Origin: JALZCH01 sp036400075
GTDB taxonomy: Bacteria > Acidobacteriota > Blastocatellia > Pyrinomonadales > Pyrinomonadaceae
DNA length: 64,000 nt
NCBI GenBank assembly: GCA_036400075.1
Contig: DASWLV010000225.1
Span: 1 to 64,000, forward strand
Direction: 5' to 3'
This document shows positions 1-7,565 of the stretch, piece by piece. A program made the translations under genes and the position numbers. Within the stretch, counting starts at the first letter, position 1, and every line of letters starts with the position of its first letter. The notes beneath the pieces are model-generated. The model was not told the DNA's origin. It worked only from the letters and a program-made list of their open reading frames with translations, and made no database searches.

Positions 1-809
1 ATTTTTGATTTTGAATTTAAAACGCGGCAAATCGTTTGCGCTAAACCTAAAATTGTAATCACCGCGCGCGCGTTGCCGATGTTAAAGCTGTTGCCGACGG
101 CTTCGGACGCTTCGAGACAGCGCATCAGACATTCGACAAAATCGTCAATATAACACCAGGCGCGGATTTGATTGCCGTCGCCGTTGATGTAAATCGTTTC
201 ATCGCGTAAAGCGCGTTTGATCATCACGGAAATCGCTCCTTCGCCGGTTTGACCGGGACCGTAAACGTTAAAAGGGCGGACGGTTACGGTCGGCAAATCG
301 TATTGGCGAAAATAAGAATGCGTCAGATGCTCGCCCGCCAATTTGCTGACGGCATAAACCCAGCGCGCTTCTCCGGCTGAACCCGCGACGGTATCGGTTA
401 TTTCAGAAGCGCGAAAAGCCAGCGAGCCGAAAACTTCCGAAGTTGAAAAATCAACAAAACGGTCTCTGACGCCGTTAGAGCGAGCTGCTTCAAGAGCGTT
501 TGCCGTGCCGATCATATTGACCCGCATAGTTTTAACCGGGTCTTTAATCACCGTATCAATTCCGGCAATCGCCGCGGCGTGAATAACAACATCAGCGCCG
601 CGCATTGCTTCGGTCAAATGTTCGGCTTCCAAAACGTCGCCTTTGACGATTTTTAAATTCGGGTGGTCGGCGAAACCGCTATCGGTCAATGTGTCGCGGT
701 GAAAATTGTCGTAAGCCGTAATCCGGTTTTCCGCAATAAGATTTTTTATCAGCGTGTTGGCGATAAAACCTGCGCCGCCGGTGATAAAAATATTTTTATT
801 AACAATCAC
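1..809 (-). CDS. NAD-dependent epimerase/dehydratase, GalE-like SDR (3' end outside window)
   Basis: Reading leftwards from a GTG at 809-807, the frame stays open to the window edge, so the C-terminus is missing. The N-terminus has the dinucleotide-binding glycine motif (ITGGAGFIA). Further on come the conserved VIHAAA block and the catalytic Tyr-Lys pair in WVYAVSKL, followed by TVRPFNVYGPGQ. These are hallmarks of extended short-chain dehydrogenases that act on nucleotide sugars (UDP-glucose 4-epimerase or dTDP-glucose dehydratase type). The GTG lies 3 bp after the stop of the WbpB-like gene, so the three genes 2304-1 probably form one leftward operon for making a surface sugar. The exact substrate cannot be read from the sequence. 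Confidence 0.88.
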   Translation of the reverse strand, partial: MIVNKNIFITGGAGFIANTLIKNLIAENRITAYDNFHRDTLTDSGFADHPNLKIVKGDVLEAEHLTEAMRGADVVIHAAAIAGIDTVIKDPVKTMRVNMIGTANALEAARSNGVRDRFVDFSTSEVFGSLAFRASEITDTVAGSAGEARWVYAVSKLAGEHLTHSYFRQYDLPTVTVRPFNVYGPGQTGEGAISVMIKRALRDETIYINGDGNQIRAWCYIDDFVECLMRCLEASEAVGNSFNIGNARAVITILGLAQTICRVLNSKSK

Positions 810-812
810 TTT

Positions 813-1715
813 TTACTCTTTTCCAAAATTTCTGATTTTATGAACAAGCTCAATCGCTTTTTTCGATTCTTCGAGTCCAAATCCGTTTCCGGCGAGAATC
901 TGCTCATAACATTTAGTGTGTAAATCGGTAAAACCGTCGCTGAATTCAAATTCGCGCCCGTTAATCAAAGTCGAACGAAAGGTTCGTTTTCCTTCGCTTT
1001 TGGCAATTTCGGGCAAATCGTTTTCGTCAATCGAAAGCTGCCAGCTTACGTCTGCGCGCTCCAATTTCAAAAAACCGGCGGCTTTGTTGGCGTTGTGATA
1101 TTCGACTTTATTTTCAACGACATCACCGAAAACCCAAATCAGCATATCGAAAAAATGCACGCCGATGTTTGTTGCAATTCCGCCCGATTTATGAACGTCG
1201 CCTTTCCAACTGAATTGATACCAGTTTCCGCGCGAAGTGATGTATTTCAAATCAACTTCAAAGCGCTCGCCTTTTGGCGCATTCGCAGCCATTTCGCGCA
1301 AAGCAATCACATTCGGATGCAGGCGAAGCTGTAAAATTGTGTAAACTCGTCTTCCCGTTTCGCGTTCGATTTCAGTTAGAGGTTCGACATTCCAGGGATT
1401 CAAAACAATCGGTTTCTCGCAGATGACATCGGCATCGTGCCGTAGCCCGAAACGAATATGCGCGTCGTGCAGATAATTAGGCGAACAGACCGTTACGTAA
1501 TCGAGATGGACTTTCTGCCGTTTGAGCTTTTCGATATGACGATCAAAGCGTTCAAATTCGACAAAAAAATCAGCGTGCGGAAAATAGCTGTCCAAAATGC
1601 CGACCGAATCAAACGGATCAAGCGCGGCAATTAAATTATTGCCCGTATCTTTGATCGCTTTTAAATGTCTGGGCGCAATGTAGCCGGCTACTCCGATCAG
1701 CGCGAAGTTTTTCAT
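813..1715 (-). CDS. Gfo/Idh/MocA oxidoreductase, WbpB/WlbA-like UDP-sugar 3-dehydrogenase
   Basis: 300-residue protein. The ATG at 1715 is chosen because the sequence then begins MKNFALIGVAGYIAPRHL, a typical Rossmann start; the frame extends upstream only by overlapping the previous gene. The central CEKPIVLNP block is the Gfo/Idh/MocA signature (EKP with the catalytic lysine). The overall sequence resembles WbpB/WlbA, which oxidises C3 of UDP-N-acetylglucosaminuronic acid on the way to UDP-2,3-diacetamido-uronic acids of O-antigens. The acetyltransferase of the same pathway lies immediately upstream (7-bp gap), which supports this. The aminotransferase (WbpE) and 6-dehydrogenase (WbpA) are not in the window. 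Confidence 0.85.
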   Translation of the reverse strand: MKNFALIGVAGYIAPRHLKAIKDTGNNLIAALDPFDSVGILDSYFPHADFFVEFERFDRHIEKLKRQKVHLDYVTVCSPNYLHDAHIRFGLRHDADVICEKPIVLNPWNVEPLTEIERETGRRVYTILQLRLHPNVIALREMAANAPKGERFEVDLKYITSRGNWYQFSWKGDVHKSGGIATNIGVHFFDMLIWVFGDVVENKVEYHNANKAAGFLKLERADVSWQLSIDENDLPEIAKSEGKRTFRSTLINGREFEFSDGFTDLHTKCYEQILAGNGFGLEESKKAIELVHKIRNFGKE

Positions 1716-1722
1716 AAACCGC

Positions 1723-2304
1723 TTATTGTACCTTAAAAACTCTTCCGTCTCGAAGCTCATAACTCTCGCCGCTTTCAGGACAAACCGCGACGCCGTTTTC
1801 ATCGAATTTTAAACGATGTCCGTATTCGCTCATCCAGCCGATGTGACGACTTGGATTTCCGACTACTAATGCATACGGCGGCACGAATTTCGTGACAACT
1901 GCGCCTGCGCCGATGAAAGCAAATTCGCCGATGTCATTGCCGCAAACAATCGTTGCATTTGCGCCGATTGAAGCGCCGCGCCCGACACGCGTTTCGAGAT
2001 ATTGATCGCGGCGATTGACGGCGCTGCGCGGATTGATAACGTTGGTAAAAACCATCGAAGGACCTAAAAATACGTCTTCTTCGCACACGACGCCGGTGTA
2101 AATCGAAACGTTGTTTTGCACTTTGCAGTTTTTTCCCAAAACAACGCCCGGCGATACGACCACATTCTGTCCGAGATTACAGTTTTCGCCGATTCGGCTG
2201 CCGGGCATAACGTGCGAAAAATGCCAGATTTTCGTCCCCGCGCCGATTTCCGCGCCTTCGTCAATAACGGCTGTTTCGTGTGCGAAGTATTTTTTTTCGG
2301 ACAT
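1723..2304 (-). CDS. WbpD/WlbB-like sugar N-acetyltransferase (left-handed beta-helix)
   Basis: 193-residue hexapeptide-repeat acyltransferase. Repeated [LIV]-G-x4 turns (EIGAGTKIWHFSHV, RIGENCNLGQNV, VLGKNCKVQNNV) build a left-handed beta-helix, and the family block FTNVINPRSAV follows. WbpD/WlbB transfers acetyl from acetyl-CoA to the 3-amino group of UDP-2-acetamido-3-amino-2,3-dideoxy-glucuronic acid. The ATG at 2304 is preferred over an in-frame TTG at 2325. It is the first gene of the leftward sugar operon, with a 68-bp divergent gap to the MoxR-like gene. Confidence 0.87.
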   Translation of the reverse strand: MSEKKYFAHETAVIDEGAEIGAGTKIWHFSHVMPGSRIGENCNLGQNVVVSPGVVLGKNCKVQNNVSIYTGVVCEEDVFLGPSMVFTNVINPRSAVNRRDQYLETRVGRGASIGANATIVCGNDIGEFAFIGAGAVVTKFVPPYALVVGNPSRHIGWMSEYGHRLKFDENGVAVCPESGESYELRDGRVFKVQ

Positions 2305-2372
2305 ATTTCTAAACTGCTGCTTCAAACTCGGATTGCATTTTTTAAAATTCGTTTTTCAGATCGGCTTCTAAT

Positions 2373-3944
2373 TTGAATCAAAATGTATCGAATATATTTC
2401 AGGGCGTTGAAACTGCGCTGGAAAAATGTTTTCATCATTTTACAAACTTTGCAAGGCAAAAGGAATTTCCAGAAGTGAACGGAAAAGAAAAAACTCTAGG
2501 CGAACTCAAGGCAAGCGGTTACGAAACACGCACGGTTAAAGACGAGCTGCGCGCGAATTTAATTCGCAAGATTCAAGCGGGCGAAAAACTTTTTAAGGGA
2601 ATTGTCGGTTATGAAGAAACCGTGATTCCTCAATTAATTAACGCAATTCTCTCAAAGCACAACATCATTCTTTTAGGCACGCGCGGGCAGGCTAAAAGCC
2701 GAATTATACGTCAGCTTACAGATTTGCTCGACGAACAAATTCCGATTATCGCAGGTTCGGAAATCAACGATAATCCGTTTCATCCTTTGAGCGCTTACGG
2801 GCGACAGCAGATCGAGTTACACGGCGATGAAACCAAAATTGATTGGGTCGGGCGCGAACAGCGTTTTGTCGAAAAACTGGCGACGCCGGATGTGACGATT
2901 GCCGACATCATCGGCGACGTTGATCCGATTAAAGCAGCCAAAGGCGGACATCTTTTAAGCGATGAATTAACGATTCATTTCGGCTTGCTGCCGCGCGCCA
3001 ATCGCGGAATTTTCGCCATCAACGAATTGCCCGATTTGGCGGGAAAAATCCAGGTCGGACTTTTCAACATAATGCAGGAAGGCGACGTGCAGATTAAAGG
3101 TTATCCGGTGCGTTTGCCGCTCGATGTGATGCTTGTGTTTTCGGCAAACCCGGAAGATTACACGGCACGCGGCAAAATCATTACGCCTTTAAAAGACCGG
3201 ATCGGCACGGAAATTATGACGCATTATCCGAAACACTTGGGCTTAGGCGTCGAAATTACCAAACAAGAGGCTTGGACTGAAAGAGATTCGGGTTTACAGG
3301 TTTTTATTCCCGAGTTTATTTCGGAAATTGTTGAGCAAATCGCCTTTGAAGCGCGCGATGACCAGCGGATTGATAAACGCAGCGGAATTTCGCAGCGTTT
3401 GCCGATTTCGGTTTTGGAAGCGGTCGTCTCGAACGCCGAACGGCGCGCGCTGTTAAATGACGAAACGGAAATTGTGCCGCGAATCTCTGACATTTACTCG
3501 GCTTTGCCCGCGATGACCGGAAAAATGGAACTTGAATACGAAGGCGAACAAGTCGGAGCAGAGCGCGTTGCGAAAGATTTAATCAAACGCGCCTGCGGGC
3601 AGATTTTTGAAGGCTTTTTCGTCGGCATTGATTTTACGCCAACCGTGCGGTGGTTCGACACGGGAAATAAATTAAAGCTCGCCGACACGGCAGCCGCCAA
3701 CGAATGCGTCTTTTTTCTTGAAGACGTGCCGGAATTGGCGGAAACCGCGCTCGTGCCGTTTGATTTTAATCGCGGGGAAGAAGCAAAGCTCGTCGCCGCC
3801 TGCGAATTTGTTTTGGAAGGCTTATATGCGCAAAACAAAATCTCGCGCAACGAAGAAGGCGGTTTTGAAGCCGTTACAAAAGCGCGTAAAGACCGTCGCG
3901 GAATGATTTATGATGATTTGAGCGATTTGGATAATTTTAATTAA
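2373..3944 (+). CDS. MoxR/ChlI-like AAA+ ATPase
   Basis: 523 residues. A helical N-terminus of about 70 residues is followed by an AAA+ core with Walker A GTRGQAKS (residues 102-109), a Walker-B-like GIFAINEL in which Asn stands where Asp is usual, and FSANPEDYTARG followed by the arginine-rich TPLKDRIGT. The length and motifs match the magnesium-chelatase-like MoxR ATPases that remodel partner proteins together with a von Willebrand A protein. No VWA gene is adjacent; a toxin-antitoxin pair follows instead. The start appears to be TTG at 2373, since there is no in-frame ATG nearby and no clear ribosome binding site, so the first residues are uncertain. Confidence 0.8.
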   Translation: MNQNVSNIFQGVETALEKCFHHFTNFARQKEFPEVNGKEKTLGELKASGYETRTVKDELRANLIRKIQAGEKLFKGIVGYEETVIPQLINAILSKHNIILLGTRGQAKSRIIRQLTDLLDEQIPIIAGSEINDNPFHPLSAYGRQQIELHGDETKIDWVGREQRFVEKLATPDVTIADIIGDVDPIKAAKGGHLLSDELTIHFGLLPRANRGIFAINELPDLAGKIQVGLFNIMQEGDVQIKGYPVRLPLDVMLVFSANPEDYTARGKIITPLKDRIGTEIMTHYPKHLGLGVEITKQEAWTERDSGLQVFIPEFISEIVEQIAFEARDDQRIDKRSGISQRLPISVLEAVVSNAERRALLNDETEIVPRISDIYSALPAMTGKMELEYEGEQVGAERVAKDLIKRACGQIFEGFFVGIDFTPTVRWFDTGNKLKLADTAAANECVFFLEDVPELAETALVPFDFNRGEEAKLVAACEFVLEGLYAQNKISRNEEGGFEAVTKARKDRRGMIYDDLSDLDNFN

Positions 3945-3959
3945 ACGGAGGCTTTTGAA

Positions 3960-4154
3960 ATGAGTCAAATAACGGTCGAAACTGAAATCGAAAAACGCCG
4001 TGCCGAATTGTGCGAGATGGCGAAAAATCAAGGCGTTAAACCGGTGCAAAAAGTCGAAGATTTGTACGGAGATTTTGCAGATGATGTAGATATTGATGAA
4101 TTTCTGGAAATAATTCGGGAAATAAGAAATTCACACGAAAATAGTAAGAATTAA
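3960..4154 (+). CDS. VapB-like antitoxin
   Basis: 64-residue acidic protein with a good ribosome binding site (GGAGG about 10 bp before the ATG). The central phrase VEDLYGDFADDVDIDEFLEIIREIR matches short antitoxins that sit directly before PIN-domain toxins: a helical segment, LYGDF, then an acidic C-terminus. Its TAA overlaps the ATG of the next gene by one base, the usual translational coupling of antitoxin and toxin. The antitoxin frame is intact although its toxin is broken. It would neutralise VapC and probably autoregulate the pair. Confidence 0.75.
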   Translation: MSQITVETEIEKRRAELCEMAKNQGVKPVQKVEDLYGDFADDVDIDEFLEIIREIRNSHENSKN

Positions 4155-4558
4155 TGGAAGATTTTGTTTTGGCTGATACAAACGTCGTTTCGTACCTTTT
4201 CAAAAAAGACACGCGAGGCAGCGTTTACAAACCGCATATCGAACACAAATTGGTGTTTATCGCCGCGCAAACTTTTGCCGAAATCGAACTTCTACCTTTT
4301 AACAACAAGTGGAGTCGGAAACGTCACGAAAAATTACGCGAGAACTTGAAAAATTATGTTTTTATTGAAGCGAGTCGGGAAATAAGCGTAAAGTGAGCTG
4401 AAATTCAAGCCGAAGCACGAAAAAAAGGTAAACCTGTTTCGGTTGGCGACGCTTGGATTGCTGCAACGGCTTTGATTTACAATATTCCGCTCGTTACTCA
4501 CAATCCTGATGATTTTAAAAATATTTCCGGTTTAAAAATTATTACGGAAAAACATTGA
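4154..4558 (+). pseudogene. VapC-like PIN-domain toxin, broken by an in-frame TGA
   Basis: The frame begins EDFVLADTNVVSYLF, the first PIN-domain strand with the first catalytic Asp (residue 8), and continues through AEIELL. It stops at TGA 4394-4396 (codon 81). In the same frame it then continues without a gap as AEIQAEARKKGKPVSVGDAW, then the IAATAL block and THNPDDF, to a TGA at 4556-4558. The part after the stop is the standard C-terminal half of the domain, with two further acidic catalytic positions. Family members usually have Trp at the interrupted position (WAEI), so a single TGG-to-TGA change explains the break. An active ribonuclease is unlikely unless the stop is read through or is a sequencing error. 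Confidence 0.82.
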
Positions 4559-4559
4559 T

Positions 4560-4937
4560 TTATCTTTCAAAAATAACTTGAGCGATAGCATGTTCGGTCG
4601 TGTGCGAAAGCGAAAGATGTGTTCGCGTTGCACCAAGTGAATCAAAAACATGTTTTGCCCCGCCTCGAATTTCCAAACGAGGCGCGCCGTTTTCGTCGCC
4701 GCAGACTTCGATGTCCTGCCAGCCGACTGCGCCGCGCCAGCCGGTTCTTAAAGCCTTGAGCGTCGCTTCTTTGGCGGCAAACCGCGCGGCGTAATGCTGC
4801 GCCGCGACGACGCCTTTGCTATCACAATAAGCGCGTTCTCGCTCGGTAAAAACACGCACGACAAAACGCGGCGTGCGCTCGATTGTTTGCCGGATGCGGT
4901 AAACTTCAACTATGTCAACTCCGATTGAAACTATCAC
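4560..4937 (-). CDS. acpS: Holo-[acyl-carrier-protein] synthase
   Basis: 125-residue AcpS, which moves the 4'-phosphopantetheine arm from CoA to apo-ACP for fatty acid synthesis. The N-terminus (V)IVSIGVDIVEVYRI carries the metal-binding Asp of the family, and ARFAAKEATLKAL is the second signature with the conserved Glu and Lys; the end, HLSLSHTTEHAIAQVIFE, is also typical. GTG at 4937 gives the standard family length; the frame is open further upstream, but those residues do not resemble AcpS. The gene is divergent from pgeF, and the two 5' ends overlap by 26 bp. Confidence 0.92.
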   Translation of the reverse strand: MIVSIGVDIVEVYRIRQTIERTPRFVVRVFTERERAYCDSKGVVAAQHYAARFAAKEATLKALRTGWRGAVGWQDIEVCGDENGAPRLEIRGGAKHVFDSLGATRTHLSLSHTTEHAIAQVIFER

Positions 4938-5778
4938 GACAGAAAATTTAACTGACGAAAGTTTAGCCGAAAAGGGTTTTCGCTGGCGAGAAAAAGACGG
5001 CGTTCGCATTCTAACCTGCGTCGCTTTGGAGCAAGAAGGCTTCGTAAACGGTTTTTCGACCAGAACCGGAGGTATCAGCCCTTTTCCCGAAAAAGATTTA
5101 AATCTCGCGGGTTTTGACGACGATTCACCGGAAAATATCTACGAAAACCGCCGCCGCTTTTTAAAAGCCTTTGAAGGCGAATGGAAAATCGCCTCGTGCT
5201 GGCAGATTCATAGCGATTTAATCAGGTACGTCAAAGATTTTTCGGATGCTGATGACGGCAATTACAAAATGGACGCGCTCGTTTCCGACGCGCCGAAAGT
5301 TTTGCTCGGAGTAAAAACGGCGGATTGTGTTCCGGTTTTGCTCGGAGACGTGAAAATGCGAGCGTTCGCGGCTATTCACGCAGGCTGGCGGGGAACGGTA
5401 GCTTCGATTGTGCCGAAAACAATTGCGGAAATGCGGGAAAAATTCGGCACAAATCCGCGAGATTTGATTGCGGCAATCGGTCCGGCGGCTTCGGGCAGAA
5501 ATTACGAAGTCGGCGGGGACGTGATCGAGCTTTTTCAACAGAATTTTCCCGAAAATTACCAAGATTTTTTCGCGCCGACGCGAGAAAATCACGCTCTTGT
5601 CGATTTATTCAAAGCCAATAATTTTCAGCTTCTATTCAGCGGCGTTGCGTCCGAAAACGTTTACATTTCAGAGCTTTGCACAATGGAACGAACCGATTTG
5701 TTTTTCTCTTACCGTGTCGAAAAACGACTTTACGGCAAAACCGGCAGATTGCTCTCTGTAATCGGAAGACAAAGTTGA
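4912..5778 (+). CDS. pgeF: Peptidoglycan editing factor PgeF (YfiH/laccase-domain family)
   Basis: 288 residues. The family core is clear: GFSTRTGGIS near the N-terminus, then VKTADCVPVLL with the metal-binding Cys, and AAIHAGWRGTVASIV with the metal-binding His. The C-terminal region has YISELCTMERTDLFFSYR. Family members are known as multi-copper polyphenol oxidases, and as the peptidoglycan-editing enzyme that removes wrongly incorporated L-Ser from muropeptide precursors. The gene is divergent from acpS with overlapping 5' ends. Its stop codon touches a perfect 25-bp palindrome that separates it from a convergent gene. Confidence 0.9.
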   Translation: MSTPIETITTENLTDESLAEKGFRWREKDGVRILTCVALEQEGFVNGFSTRTGGISPFPEKDLNLAGFDDDSPENIYENRRRFLKAFEGEWKIASCWQIHSDLIRYVKDFSDADDGNYKMDALVSDAPKVLLGVKTADCVPVLLGDVKMRAFAAIHAGWRGTVASIVPKTIAEMREKFGTNPRDLIAAIGPAASGRNYEVGGDVIELFQQNFPENYQDFFAPTRENHALVDLFKANNFQLLFSGVASENVYISELCTMERTDLFFSYRVEKRLYGKTGRLLSVIGRQS

Positions 5779-5838
5779 TTTCACCACAGAGACATGGAGA
5801 TTTAAACAATAATAATCTCCATGTCTCTGTGGTGAAAT
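5778..5838. repeat. Perfect 25-bp intergenic palindrome, possible bidirectional terminator
   Basis: The arms 5778-5802 and 5814-5838 are perfect reverse complements around an 11-base loop. The core word is ACCACAGAGACATGGAG. It lies between the convergent stops of pgeF and the DsbD-alpha-like gene, so it is well placed to end both transcripts, but there is no strong T tract. The ACCACAGAGACA-type word is one I associate with dispersed intergenic repeats in several bacterial phyla. Confidence 0.75.
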
Positions 5839-5839
5839 T

Positions 5840-6322
5840 TTATCGAACAGACGCGCTTAAAGTTACATCGCCGCTGCGTGGCGGATAGCAAACTTCGTCC
5901 GTGCAGCTTTGATAATCAACGACGGCGCGAATTTTAGCGACATTGCCTTTAAAATTCGGAGGCACTGTGACATTAACTCGAAGAACTGTCCGTCCTTCGT
6001 AAACGCTTAAAGGCGTGTTGGAAAAGCTGAAAGTTTTGACTTTTCCGCTCGGATAATTCACTGCGCCGAACTTCAGTCCAGCACCTGAAATTCTTAATCT
6101 GGTCGGAATCAACTCGCGTTTGCTCGGTTTGTTTGAATTCGTATGAAGATCGCCGGGAATGTCTAAAATGATTGAAACGACGGCGGTTTTGCCTTTTTCC
6201 AGCCGTCCGTTGCCGACTTCGCCGCCAATGTTAATGTTTTGCGCCGAAACCTCGGAAGCAGCGCCGAAAATAAAGACAAACGCCAAAGCGAAAATAATTT
6301 TACCTGCCAATTTATAAATCAT
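5840..6322 (-). CDS. Stand-alone DsbD N-terminal (alpha) domain-like periplasmic protein
   Basis: 160 residues with a signal peptide (ATG at 6322; hydrophobic stretch FALAFVFIFGAASEVSA) and a beta-sandwich-like body. The C-terminal YQSCTDEVCYPP resembles the YQGC...CYPP segment of the DsbD alpha domain, where the two cysteines pass electrons to periplasmic thiol partners. Here the domain stands alone without the DsbD membrane or thioredoxin-like domains. It may be a partner of a CcdA-type protein encoded elsewhere; that is inference. The neighbours are rlmN upstream on the same strand (about 100-bp gap) and pgeF converging. Confidence 0.75.
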   Translation of the reverse strand: MIYKLAGKIIFALAFVFIFGAASEVSAQNINIGGEVGNGRLEKGKTAVVSIILDIPGDLHTNSNKPSKRELIPTRLRISGAGLKFGAVNYPSGKVKTFSFSNTPLSVYEGRTVLRVNVTVPPNFKGNVAKIRAVVDYQSCTDEVCYPPRSGDVTLSASVR

Positions 6323-6426
6323 AGTTTTTCGTAAAATTCGGAGAGTATGTTCGGATTTTACCGACAAAATAATTTCCAGCGCAAATGCGCTTACTCGTAA
6401 AAATACGGTTCAAACTAATTTTCGGT

Positions 6427-7515
6427 TTAAACGGCTGTGATTTGCACCAGATTCGGGGTGCTTTTTGCGGCAAGCTGCCCGCAAGCGGCGTAAATGTCGC
6501 GCCCGCGCGGTCGGCGGACAAAAGCGTCAACGCCTTTGCTCGCCAGAATCTCCTGAAAACGCTCGATTTGCTCCCACGATGACGGGCGATATTCAAGCGG
6601 CTCGGCGGAATTGTGCGGAATCAGATTGATTTTAACGTGCCGGAAATTGTATTGGTTAATTAAATTTGCAAGCTGGCGGGCGTGTTCATCCGAATCGTTG
6701 ACGCCTGCTAGCATCACGTATTCAAACGTAAAACGCTCGTTCGGTTTGAGAGATTTTTCAAATTCCTGACAAGCAAGCATTAAATCTTCAATTTTCCAGC
6801 GTTTGTTAATCGGCATTAATTTGTTCCGCAACTCATCGTTCGGCGCAGACAAAGAAATTGCCAGATGCGGGCGCGCTTCGGTTTTAGCGAGTTCATAAAT
6901 TTTCGGCACTATTCCCGCAGTTGAAACCGTTACGCGATTCGGGACGATAAACAAACCTTCCTCGTCCGACATTATTTTCAGAGCTTTGAGCAAATTCTCA
7001 AAATTCAGAAACGGCTCGCCGGCGCCCATTGCGACCAGATTTGTTCCGTGCGGCGTTTCGTTTCCCGCGCCGTAAACGTCGTTTAAAACAATAATAATTT
7101 GCTCGACGATTTCACCGGCGGTCAAGTTTCTCAGAAGACCGAGCTTTGCCGTCAAACAAAAATCGCATTTTAGCGGACAGCCGGATTGAGAGGAAAAACA
7201 AATCGTGTCGCGGTTTTCCGTCGGAATAAAAACGGCTTCGACCGGCAGATCGTCTTCGGTTTTCATCAAAAACCGGCGCGTTCCGTCTTCGGAAACATAT
7301 TTAGATTCAACTGTTAAACTCTGCGTTTTGGTAGTTTCGCCGAGCTTTGCGCGAAAGTCTTTGGGTAAATCAGTCATTGCGTCGAACGACAATACCCGCC
7401 GATTATGCAAATTTTTAAAAATCTGACGCGCGCGAAACTTCGGCTCGCCCAAATTTTGTACTAATTCGGTGAGTTCAGCCGGCTGCAATTCCGTTAAATG
7501 CGTTTTCTGTTCCAT
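6427..7515 (-). CDS. rlmN: Dual-specificity RNA methyltransferase RlmN
   Basis: 362-residue radical SAM enzyme that methylates C2 of A2503 in 23S rRNA and A37 of some tRNAs. The [4Fe-4S]-binding Cx3Cx2C motif appears in SGCPLKCDFCLTAKLG. The upstream Cys in ICFSSQ and the methyl-carrying Cys near the C-terminus (IYAACGQL) are both present. GAGEPFLNFENLL is the SAM-binding GEP region. Length is normal. The ATG at 7515 begins MEQKTHLTELQPAEL. The gene is divergent from the nuclease gene at 7566. Confidence 0.95.
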   Translation of the reverse strand: MEQKTHLTELQPAELTELVQNLGEPKFRARQIFKNLHNRRVLSFDAMTDLPKDFRAKLGETTKTQSLTVESKYVSEDGTRRFLMKTEDDLPVEAVFIPTENRDTICFSSQSGCPLKCDFCLTAKLGLLRNLTAGEIVEQIIIVLNDVYGAGNETPHGTNLVAMGAGEPFLNFENLLKALKIMSDEEGLFIVPNRVTVSTAGIVPKIYELAKTEARPHLAISLSAPNDELRNKLMPINKRWKIEDLMLACQEFEKSLKPNERFTFEYVMLAGVNDSDEHARQLANLINQYNFRHVKINLIPHNSAEPLEYRPSSWEQIERFQEILASKGVDAFVRRPRGRDIYAACGQLAAKSTPNLVQITAV

Positions 7516-7565
7516 TTCTTTTGATTTTAGCTTATTTTAACCGTTAAGTAATTCTTCGCGTTTTT

